Assembly (NCBI GenBank): GCA_003202005.1
Contig: QJJF01000009.1
Location: 124,001 to 188,000 of the forward strand
Length of the DNA stretch: 64,000 nt
Direction: 5' to 3'
Origin: Williamsia faeni
GTDB taxonomy: Bacteria; Actinomycetota; Actinomycetes; Mycobacteriales; Mycobacteriaceae
The translations under genes and the position numbers were made by a program. The first letter of the stretch is position 1. Every line of letters begins with the position of its first letter. The notes beneath the pieces were generated by a model, which made no database searches, was not told the origin of the DNA, and worked only from the letters and a program-made list of their open reading frames with translations. Below, piece by piece: positions 8,285-15,445 of the stretch.

Positions 8285-9990
8285 CAACAGGCTCCTTCAG
8301 TCGTCTTGGTAGAAGTCACGAACAGGGGCAGTCGCAGCGCCGCGGGAGCATCCGCCGGCACGACGGGCGATGTGGGCGGCACCGCGGGGACCCGGACATA
8401 TTCTTCACCGAGCCGCGGTCGCCGATCGGCCTCACCCTTGTTGGGCCACAGTGCAATCGCACGTTCTGCCTGTGCGGTGATGGTCAGCGACGGGTTCACC
8501 CCCAAGTTGGCGCTCACTGCGGATCCGTCGACGACATGCAAGCCGGGATGGCCGAAGACGCGGTGATACGGGTCGACGACACCGCGATCGGCGTCCGCAC
8601 CGATGACGCAGCCACCCAGGAAGTGTGCGGTCATCGGGATGTTGACCACCTCGGCCATCGATCCACCCGGATCGCCGTCGATCTTGTCGGCGAGGAGCCG
8701 GATCGCCGTATGTCCCTGCGGGATCCACTCGGGCGGCGGGTTTCCGGAACCGGGCCGGCTGGTCAGCCGGCGACCGAAGACGCCGCGCTTGGATGCCAGT
8801 TCGAGCGAGTTGTCGTCGGTCTGCATCACGAGCGCGATGATCGTCTTCTCCGACCAGTGCCGCACCGAGATACTCCGGACGAACGCCGCGGGGTGACGCA
8901 CGGCGACTCCGACTGTCTTGAGAACCCGAGGTGTCCGGCCACCACCGTCCGACAACACCGTCTGCAAGAGCCCGATGGCGTTGCTGCCCTTGCCGTATCG
9001 CACCGGCTCGATGTGTGTGTGGTCGTCCGGATGGAACGACGAGGTGATGGCAACACCGTTGGTGTAGTCGGTGTCGCGGTTACGTGCCGTCGCGGCCAGC
9101 ACCGCCTCTGAGTTGGTTCGCACAACCGAGCCCAACTGGTCCGACAGCTCGGGAAGTTCTCCGGTCTCCTTCATCGCGAGCAGCAACTTCTGTGTCCCGT
9201 AGGTTCCGGCCGCGAACACCACCTGGCCGGCAGAGATGCTCTTCTCCCGACGACGCAGTTTGGCGCCGGTCCGCCGGGTGACGACCTCATAGCCGTCCCC
9301 GGACGGCCGAACCGCGCTCACCGTGGTCAACGGCAATACCGTCACTCCGGCCTTCTCTGCCAGGTGCAGGTAGTTCTTGACCAGCGTGTTCTTGGCACCC
9401 ACCCGGCATCCGGTCATGCACGACCCACATTCGGTGCACGCGGTGCGCTCGGGTCCGGCTCCACCGAAGAAGGGATCGGCCACCCGCTCACCGGGGTTGC
9501 CGAACAGCACACCCACCGGCGTGGTGGTGAACGTCGAACCAACGCCCATGTCGTCGGCGACCTCACGCATGACCTTGTCGGCGGCCGTCACACTCGGATT
9601 GTCGACTACACCGAGCATCCGGCGGGCCTGGTCGTAGTAGGGGTTCAGTTCGTCGAACCAGTCGGTGATGTCGCCCCATTGCGGATCTTCAAAGAAGCGC
9701 TGCGGCGGCTGATAGAGCGTGTTGGCATAGTTCAGTGAACCGCCGCCCACACCCGCACCGGCCATCACCAGGACATCGGGTAACAGGTGAATGCGCTGGA
9801 CGCCATAACAACCCATCCACGGCGCCCACAGGTACTTGCGCAATCGCCAGCTGGTCTTCGGCAATTCGTCGTCTTCGAAGCGGCGGCCGGCCTCCAGAAC
9901 CGCTACTTTGTAACCCTTTTCGGCCAGGCGCAGAGCGGACACCGATCCGCCGAAGCCGGATCCGACAACCACCACGTCGTAGTCGTTCAT
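8284..9990 (-). CDS. choD: GMC-type FAD oxidoreductase, ChoD-like (putative cholesterol oxidase)
   Basis: A 568-residue protein closely resembling, from memory, M. tuberculosis ChoD (Rv3409c) along its whole length. The FAD dinucleotide motif GSGFGG is at residues 10-15, with AGAGVGGGSLNYANT near 77-91. A Cys-rich segment CTECGSCMTGC lies about 60 residues before mid-protein. The GMC catalytic His and Asn correspond to H455 (TAHFLGG) and N499 (GVNPSLT). ChoD is annotated as a cholesterol oxidase, but its physiological substrate is debated; a steroid or other polycyclic alcohol is plausible. The ATG overlaps the upstream monooxygenase stop by ATGA. Confidence 0.85.
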   Translation of the reverse strand: MNDYDVVVVGSGFGGSVSALRLAEKGYKVAVLEAGRRFEDDELPKTSWRLRKYLWAPWMGCYGVQRIHLLPDVLVMAGAGVGGGSLNYANTLYQPPQRFFEDPQWGDITDWFDELNPYYDQARRMLGVVDNPSVTAADKVMREVADDMGVGSTFTTTPVGVLFGNPGERVADPFFGGAGPERTACTECGSCMTGCRVGAKNTLVKNYLHLAEKAGVTVLPLTTVSAVRPSGDGYEVVTRRTGAKLRRREKSISAGQVVFAAGTYGTQKLLLAMKETGELPELSDQLGSVVRTNSEAVLAATARNRDTDYTNGVAITSSFHPDDHTHIEPVRYGKGSNAIGLLQTVLSDGGGRTPRVLKTVGVAVRHPAAFVRSISVRHWSEKTIIALVMQTDDNSLELASKRGVFGRRLTSRPGSGNPPPEWIPQGHTAIRLLADKIDGDPGGSMAEVVNIPMTAHFLGGCVIGADADRGVVDPYHRVFGHPGLHVVDGSAVSANLGVNPSLTITAQAERAIALWPNKGEADRRPRLGEEYVRVPAVPPTSPVVPADAPAALRLPLFVTSTKTTEGAC

Positions 9991-11525
9991 GCAGGCTCAC
10001 TTTCCCGGGGCTGCGCGACGGGGGCACCGCGGCGGAGTTCGAAGTCGCCCAGATCCGTTGTGCGTAGGAGCTTTCGGAATTCCCAGGTGAACGTCGGCCA
10101 CATCACGGAGTTCCGGCCCTTGCGATCGAAGTACCAGCTGGAGCATCCGCCCGCATTCCAGACGGTGTCGGTGAGCTGTTCGTCGATGTCGTCGTTGTAG
10201 GCCTCTTGCGCTCGTCGCGTCACATCGATGCTCGACAACTTCCGGTCCGACATCTGCGCGATCGCCGAATTGATGTAGTTCGCCTGCGATTCCAGCATGT
10301 ACACGATGGAACTGTGACCGAGGTTGGTGTTCGGCCCGTACATCAGGAAGAGGTTCGGGAAGCCGTTCACCGACGTGCCGCGATACGCGCTCGGGCTGCC
10401 GTTCCAGGATTCGGCAAGACTTCGGCCGTCGGCACCGTGCAGCACCTGCGCCACCGGGGGCTCCGTCGCGGTGAATCCGGTACCGAAGACCACTGCGTCG
10501 ACCTTGTGTTCAACACCATTTCCGTCGACCACACCATCCGCGGTCATCGCCGACATACCCGTGTCCACCAGGTCGACATCCGGCCGGGACAGTGTCCGAA
10601 GCCAGGTGTTGCTCAGCAACATCCGCTTGCATCCGATGGTGAAACCGGGGGTCAGTTTCTTCCTCAGCACAGGGTCGGCGACCTGCTTGCGCAACTGGCC
10701 CTGGGCGACCAATTTGAACAGTGGCAGCAGGAACGTGAATTTCGCCAGCGCGACAACGTAGCCTTCGCGGTAGGCATAGAGCGCACCTCTGGCGATCTTC
10801 TGGGTGGGGGGCAGCACCTTGTACAACCTGCGCTCCAGGGCGCCGATGGGCCGCTCCAGTCGCGGAATGATCCACGCCGGCGTGCGCTGGAAGACAGTCA
10901 GATGTTCTGCAGGATCGGCCAATTCAGGAACGAACTGAATGGCCGATGCGCCGGTCCCGACCACCGCGATGCGCTTGCCTGCCGGATCGAAGCCGTGGTC
11001 CCAGGTGGCGCTGTGGAACATCGTCCCGGTGAAGTCGCCGATCCCCGGGACATCCGGGAAGCTCGGATTCGACAACGTTCCCGTCGCCGCCACCAGCACC
11101 TGAGCCGATGTCGTGCCCTGCGAGGTCTCGACATTCCACCGCGAGGTCTTCGAATCCCATCGCGCACTGAGCAACTCGCAGTCGAAGACGGTCCGCTCGC
11201 GCATCCCGTGGCTGTCCGCCACCGACTTCAGGTAGTCGAAGATCTCCGGCTGGCGCGCATAATTGTGCGTCCAGGCCGGGCTGGGCGCGAAGGAGAACGA
11301 GTACAGGTTGCTCGGAACATCGCAGGCCGCACCGGGATAGGTGTTGTCGCGCCACGTGCCGCCCACATCCGCGGCGCGTTCGATGAGTACAACGTCGGAT
11401 GAGGACTTTTCGGTCAGGATCTTGTGTGCCGCAGCCAGTCCGGCAAAGCCGGTTCCGACGATCAGCGTGTGCACCTGTGCCGGCAGTGCTGCCAGTGGCG
11501 CGGGGCGGGTGGGGCGGATACTCAT
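9987..11525 (-). CDS. Baeyer-Villiger-type flavin monooxygenase
   Basis: A 512-residue two-dinucleotide-domain flavoprotein. GTGFAG at 24-29 binds FAD, and VVGTGASAIQ near 189 binds NADPH. FTGTMFHSATWD near 164-175 fits the type I BVMO fingerprint FxGxxxHxxxW(P/D). Such enzymes insert oxygen next to a ketone, giving an ester or lactone. Followed by a GMC oxidase (alcohol to ketone) and an ADC-like protein, it would suit degradation of an alicyclic or steroid-like ketone. The start is the ATG at 11525, overlapping the TetR stop by ATGA; an upstream in-frame start inside tetR is less likely. Confidence 0.85.
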   Translation of the reverse strand: MSIRPTRPAPLAALPAQVHTLIVGTGFAGLAAAHKILTEKSSSDVVLIERAADVGGTWRDNTYPGAACDVPSNLYSFSFAPSPAWTHNYARQPEIFDYLKSVADSHGMRERTVFDCELLSARWDSKTSRWNVETSQGTTSAQVLVAATGTLSNPSFPDVPGIGDFTGTMFHSATWDHGFDPAGKRIAVVGTGASAIQFVPELADPAEHLTVFQRTPAWIIPRLERPIGALERRLYKVLPPTQKIARGALYAYREGYVVALAKFTFLLPLFKLVAQGQLRKQVADPVLRKKLTPGFTIGCKRMLLSNTWLRTLSRPDVDLVDTGMSAMTADGVVDGNGVEHKVDAVVFGTGFTATEPPVAQVLHGADGRSLAESWNGSPSAYRGTSVNGFPNLFLMYGPNTNLGHSSIVYMLESQANYINSAIAQMSDRKLSSIDVTRRAQEAYNDDIDEQLTDTVWNAGGCSSWYFDRKGRNSVMWPTFTWEFRKLLRTTDLGDFELRRGAPVAQPRESEPA

Positions 11526-12151
11526 TTGTCGGTCACCATTGCCTCCCATATCGGGATCAGTCGCTCGCGCAACTCCCGGTCGGTTGAGTTGTTGCGGAAC
11601 AGGGCTGAGACCGCCAGTCCCCGAGCGAGTTCGACGCTGATCTCGATCGCTTCGGGCGACATCCGATCGCCGAAGATGGCGGCGCCGCCATCCCGGATGG
11701 CCTCATTGATCCGCGCCTCGAGCGGCAGTACCGCAGCATGCAATGCCGGATCCGTCCGAGCTGCGATCCATAGCTCGAGTGCGGCATAAAACAGCGGGCC
11801 CGAGAAGGCGTCGAGGAACAGTTCGACACCGGCGGAGCCGTCGGTGTGCGCGTCGAGCATCTGGGCGAGACGTTGCTCGACCAGATGTTCGACGGCAGCG
11901 ACCACCAGCGACTCCTTGGTCGGAAAGTGGTGCAGCTGCGCGCCTCTGGAGACGCCCGCGCGACGCGAGATCTCCTGGGTGCTGGTTCCCGCATAGCCGT
12001 TGTCGATGAGGCAACCGATCGCCGCATCGAGCAGCCTGGTTCGCATCTGCGCGGTGCGCTGAGCCTGCGTGCGACTGGGGGCCGTGACGGGATCGCCGGT
12101 TTCGGCCGCAGGGTCATCCGATGTGCCGGGTGCAGGTGTCCTTGTTGCCAC
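11522..12151 (-). CDS. TetR-family regulator of the BVMO-ChoD-ADC operon
   Basis: About 209 residues. The N-terminal helix-turn-helix region reads TSTQEISRRAGVSRGAQLHHF, with the family's typical spacing from the helix starting LLDAAIGCLIDNG. The C-terminal helical ligand-binding domain is ordinary. I chose the GTG at 12151 because a longer reading would extend through the operator-like palindrome at 12174-12199. It is the first gene of a four-gene operon in which every junction overlaps by 1-4 bases, so it probably represses its own operon until a substrate or intermediate binds. Confidence 0.85.
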   Translation of the reverse strand: MATRTPAPGTSDDPAAETGDPVTAPSRTQAQRTAQMRTRLLDAAIGCLIDNGYAGTSTQEISRRAGVSRGAQLHHFPTKESLVVAAVEHLVEQRLAQMLDAHTDGSAGVELFLDAFSGPLFYAALELWIAARTDPALHAAVLPLEARINEAIRDGGAAIFGDRMSPEAIEISVELARGLAVSALFRNNSTDRELRERLIPIWEAMVTDK

Positions 12152-12173
12152 ACCAGTGAGGCTAGCGAATAAT

Positions 12174-12199
12174 TTAGAAACAGTCCACTCTGTTTGTAA
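12174..12199. promoter_or_regulatory. Operator-like palindrome upstream of tetR-BVMO-choD operon
   Basis: Arms TTAGAAACAG and CTGTTTGTAA pair as an inverted repeat with one mismatch in ten and a 6-base spacer. This is the size and form of a TetR-family operator. It lies 23 bases upstream of the chosen GTG start, in an AT-rich stretch likely to contain the promoter. Autoregulation is the natural reading. Confidence 0.75.
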
Positions 12200-12227
12200 A
12201 TATGTGCAGTAGTCCCGCCCCACACAA

Positions 12228-12281
12228 AACGGTCGTACCCCCACACGCGCGCCAGCGCCTGTACCTGGGGATACGACCGTT
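12228..12281 (-). terminator. Hairpin terminator downstream of the acyl-CoA dehydrogenase gene
   Basis: Fifteen-base arms (12228-12242 and 12267-12281) pair with one mismatch around a 24-base loop; the outer sequence is AACGGTCGTA. On the minus strand the stem is followed by TTTTG. It sits 15 bases after the acyl-CoA dehydrogenase stop and upstream of the tetR promoter, so it would insulate the two minus-strand units. Confidence 0.7.
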
Positions 12282-12295
12282 CTCGGCCGATCTGT

Positions 12296-13540
12296 CTACC
12301 GGGCCAAAATGCCCTTGGCGACGTGTGTGACCTGGACTTCGTTGCTGCCGGCGTAGATCATCAGCGACTTCGCGTCACGGGCCAGCTGCTCCACCCGGTA
12401 CTCGGCCATGTAACCGTTGCCGCCGAACAGCTGCACCGCTTCCATCGCCACATCGGTGGCGGCGCGCGATGAATACAGCTTCATCGCGGACGCCTCCGCG
12501 AGGTCCAGCGGCTTGCCCGCCTGCGACCGTTCGAGGGCGTGGAACACCATGTTCTGCACGTTGAACCGGGCAACTTCCATCTCGGCGAGCTTCAGTTGGA
12601 TCAGCTGGAGCTCGGAGATCGGCTTGCCCCACAGCATGCGCTGCTTTGCGTAGTCGATACACAGCCGCTGGCATTCGTTGATGACGCCCAGCGAAATCGA
12701 CGCGATCCCGACGCGCTCGAGCACAAACCCGGCCTTGGCACCCTCGCCGCCGGTACCGCCTCCGGTGTCCTCGGTTTCACCGAGGAGGCGATCCTTGTCG
12801 ACCTTCACGTTGTCGAAGAACAGCTCGCCGGTCGGCGACGACATGATGCCCATCTTCTTGAACGGTTTGCCCTGCGTGAAGCCCTCCATGCCCTTGTCGA
12901 GGACAAAGGTGAGGACCTTGCGATGGCGACGGTCGACGTCCGGATCACCCTCGTCGAGCTTGGCGAACACCACCGCGGTGTCGGCGAAGGGACCGTTGGT
13001 GATGAACGTCTTCTGGCCGTTGAGGATGTAGTTCTCGCCGTCCCGCCGAACCGTTGTCTTCATGCCACCCAATGCATCCGAGCCGGAATCGGGTTCGGTG
13101 ATGGCCCAGGCGCCGACCTTGTTCATGGTGACCAACCCGGGCAGCCACCGCTTCTTCTGGGCCAGCGTTCCGCGCGACCGGATGGTCGACGGGGTCAGAC
13201 CCATGCTCACGCCCATCGAGGCAACGATGCCCAGGCTCACACCGGACAACTCGATGTTCAGGATCGACGCCATCGACGTCATCCCCCCGCCACCGGACCC
13301 CGACTTCGCCGGCGCCTCGGTTTCCCCACCGGCCGCTGCGGCCTCCTCGCGGGCGAGCTCCTTCTCGAGTGCATCGGCAGCCATCGCGTCGATACCGAAA
13401 GTCTTGAGCATCAAGCGAATGATGTCGTAAGGCGGCATGTTGCCGGTCTCGAGTTCATCGACGTGCGGACGTATCTCCTTGTCGATGAATCCGCGGACGG
13501 CGTCCCGCACCATCAGATCTTCTTCGGACCACTCGAACAT
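12296..13540 (-). CDS. Acyl-CoA dehydrogenase with an unusual Ala/Glu/Gly-rich insertion
   Basis: A 414-residue FadE-type flavoenzyme of fatty-acid or branched-chain oxidation. AWAITEPDSGSDA and the C-terminal LFGGNGYMAEYRVEQLARD are family hallmarks. The usual C-terminal catalytic Glu position is IYAGSNEV, as in isovaleryl-CoA dehydrogenase. E275 in VLERVGIAS aligns with that enzyme's alternative base in helix G. Residues 58-90 form a low-complexity insertion not found in typical members. The ATG at 13540 has GGAG eight bases upstream, so I prefer it to the longer frame. Monocistronic, ended by the hairpin at 12228-12281. Confidence 0.88.
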   Translation of the reverse strand: MFEWSEEDLMVRDAVRGFIDKEIRPHVDELETGNMPPYDIIRLMLKTFGIDAMAADALEKELAREEAAAAGGETEAPAKSGSGGGGMTSMASILNIELSGVSLGIVASMGVSMGLTPSTIRSRGTLAQKKRWLPGLVTMNKVGAWAITEPDSGSDALGGMKTTVRRDGENYILNGQKTFITNGPFADTAVVFAKLDEGDPDVDRRHRKVLTFVLDKGMEGFTQGKPFKKMGIMSSPTGELFFDNVKVDKDRLLGETEDTGGGTGGEGAKAGFVLERVGIASISLGVINECQRLCIDYAKQRMLWGKPISELQLIQLKLAEMEVARFNVQNMVFHALERSQAGKPLDLAEASAMKLYSSRAATDVAMEAVQLFGGNGYMAEYRVEQLARDAKSLMIYAGSNEVQVTHVAKGILAR

Positions 13541-13634
13541 TCTCGGCTCCCCTGGCGTCGGCGCAACTCTTGGCTCCAACATTAGAACAAGTTTCAGTTC
13601 CTGTGCCAGGTTCGCGAATCGCCTCCGCGGCCCG

Positions 13635-14045
13635 CTAACACCCGATGCGAACCCGCCACCGGCCGCCTCGTCGCGAAAGGTTCACGACCTGTGCAGGAGC
13701 GACCTCGACACTCCAGAAATCGCACGCAAGCGCTGCTGCCACCAGCCCTTGCGCTGTACCGCTGGTCACGACCGCGATCGAATCCGAGTCGGGACAGCCC
13801 TCGAGCCAGTCGGCCAGGCGAGCGACAAAGGCAGTGACACTCTCACCGCCATGCGAAGCGAAATCCGGGTCCATCAGCCAGGGTCCGAGTTCCATCGGAT
13901 CGACCTGCTCCGGAGCAAGACCGGCCCAGGAACCGAGGTCGATGGACGACAGCTTCGAATCGATCGGGCCTACACACCCCGTCAGTTCAGCCGTCTCGAT
14001 GGCCGAACGTTCCGGCGCGACCTGAGCTTGCCTGGAAACAGACAA
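13635..14045 (-). pseudogene. Degenerate histidine-phosphatase-like gene downstream of cbtA
   Basis: The frame reads as a histidine phosphatase homologue but lacks the family's key parts. The expected RHG catalytic box at the N-terminus appears as LRLLTAARTG in in-frame codons upstream of 14045. The second catalytic His box (VVTHG type) reads VVTSGTAQG. Homologous-looking codons continue 37 codons past the first usable start (TTG at 14045) to the cbtA stop without any ATG, GTG or TTG; only CTG codons occur. Similar phosphatase-like genes often follow cbtBA in actinobacteria. Either it starts at CTG through coupling with cbtA, or it is decayed. Phosphatase activity seems unlikely. Confidence 0.55.
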
Positions 14046-14152
14046 ACGCAGCCGCGCACAATCGGCGCGGCCGCGTTGGTCGAGTGGATCGTCGGCACCG
14101 AAACTCAGTGCCGCGTTGGGCCCGGTTCGGGCCGCGGTGAGCAGACGCAGAT

Positions 14153-14965
14153 TCAGCCGGCGCTCACAGATGCCGGGGTTTGCGCCGCACGTGCCTGACG
14201 CTTGCCCATCACGGTCAGGATCACCGCGAACACCAGCCCGAGGACGGTCCAGAGGATCACCTGGTTGAGAACCGAGTAGAGCCGGAAGTCACCCACCAGA
14301 TCGGCCGGGAATCCCGGGAACACGATGGTGTTGCCATTCATCAACGACGACGGCACCTCATCGAAGCTCGGCAACAAGGCGATGGTGATGCCGACGGCCA
14401 CGAGATATGCAGCGCCACCGGCGATCGCCGAGTACAGCCCGCCGATCTTGGGTGCCAACCAGAACGCCAGCACCGTCGCGGCGACCATGAAGGCGACTGA
14501 CAGCAGAACGATCGTCAGATACGCGCTACTACGCGACCCGATCGTGTCTTCCTCACCAACCGCCGGCGGATTTGCCGGGTAGGCACAGAACGGGATCAGG
14601 TAGACCGCGACAAAACCGAAGGTGGCGAGAAAACCTGCCACGGTACGGGGGTCGGTCCGCGGGTAACGCCGACCGATGTACGCCCACAGCACCGTGAACG
14701 CGACCGCGAAGAACGCACCCATGATGAGCCCGAAGACCACGGTGCCGACTCCGGCTCCGATGTTCTGCTGGATGGTGCGCGAGAACAGCTCGTGCTCATG
14801 ACCGTGCTCGCCGCCGGTGAGTTCCAGCTCGGCGTGCGAACGGTCCTCTTCATAACCGACGGCCCGATCGACGAGCGGTTCGAGGTAGATGCGGGCGAAG
14901 ATGAACGCGACCAAACCGGCGACCAGGCCTGAGAGCAGGCCGGCGCCGATGAACTTCTTTTCCAT
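14153..14965 (-). CDS. cbtA: CbtA-family cobalt transport membrane protein
   Basis: A 270-residue integral membrane protein. Several hydrophobic segments span about residues 6-24, 74-95, 107-130, 149-168 and 172-196, with another near the C-terminus. A His-rich loop GGEHGHEHE at about 52-60 could bind metal. CbtA with CbtB is the predicted B12-regulated cobalt uptake system. It starts 12 bases after cbtB, and a cobalamin riboswitch precedes the pair. Confidence 0.88.
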   Translation of the reverse strand: MEKKFIGAGLLSGLVAGLVAFIFARIYLEPLVDRAVGYEEDRSHAELELTGGEHGHEHELFSRTIQQNIGAGVGTVVFGLIMGAFFAVAFTVLWAYIGRRYPRTDPRTVAGFLATFGFVAVYLIPFCAYPANPPAVGEEDTIGSRSSAYLTIVLLSVAFMVAATVLAFWLAPKIGGLYSAIAGGAAYLVAVGITIALLPSFDEVPSSLMNGNTIVFPGFPADLVGDFRLYSVLNQVILWTVLGLVFAVILTVMGKRQARAAQTPASVSAG

Positions 14966-14977
14966 GGTGTCAGTTGC

Positions 14978-15211
14978 TCAGTGGCAGGGGTATCCAAGGA
15001 AATGGCGGGCGTCATGGATGAACTCGTGGACGTGGGTGTCCGACCCGAACACTGACACCGCCCCCTGGTCGAACCCGAGGAAGTAGTACGCCAAAGCGGC
15101 CACGAACGTGGTTGCGGTCAACCACAACGCGGCGTCGGCCACCGATACGTCGGGCACCGCGACTGAAAGCTTTGCACCCGAAACCGGCTGGGCCACTGAA
15201 GAACTCGACAC
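14978..15211 (-). CDS. cbtB: CbtB-family cobalt transport subunit
   Basis: A 77-residue protein with one transmembrane segment (about residues 28-47). Its His-rich C-terminal tail, THVHEFIHDARHFLGYPCH, is the CbtB hallmark and probably binds cobalt. It is the first gene after the cobalamin riboswitch and lies directly before cbtA. Confidence 0.9.
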   Translation of the reverse strand: MSSSSVAQPVSGAKLSVAVPDVSVADAALWLTATTFVAALAYYFLGFDQGAVSVFGSDTHVHEFIHDARHFLGYPCH

Positions 15212-15254
15212 ATTAACTCCTCTCGCGGGTAAACGCGCCCGCGTCTATGTTGAT

Positions 15255-15362
15255 ATGCGCTGAGTGCCGGTGCTCTGACTCGTTCTCCAGATCACGGATG
15301 ACCTGTCAACCCACAGTGGCGCGACCGTTCCGGATTCCCACCGGATTTCCCGTTCACACAGC
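15255..15362 (-). promoter_or_regulatory. Cobalamin (B12) riboswitch controlling cbtBA
   Basis: On the minus strand the leader contains a GGGAA segment, then CGGTGGGAATCCGG, and then GTCGCGCCACTGTG, the conserved B12-box region. Further on is GAGTCAGAGCACCGGC, matching the conserved GTCAGGA-type element. Order and spacing fit the class I aptamer. It ends about 40 bases before the cbtB start and overlaps no coding sequence. B12 binding should switch off cobalt uptake. Boundaries are approximate. Confidence 0.9.
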
Positions 15363-15445
15363 GTGAACCGACTCTATTCGTGCGACTTTTCCCCGGTCAA
15401 GGCGGGCTGTGTCCGGGAATGTCGGGCGCCACTGTCAGACCTCTC

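Noticed and set aside
10206-11402. Plus-strand frame of about 400 codons opposite the BVMO gene
   Set aside because: Arg/His/Val-rich shadow frame with no recognisable domain, while the minus strand encodes a clear BVMO.
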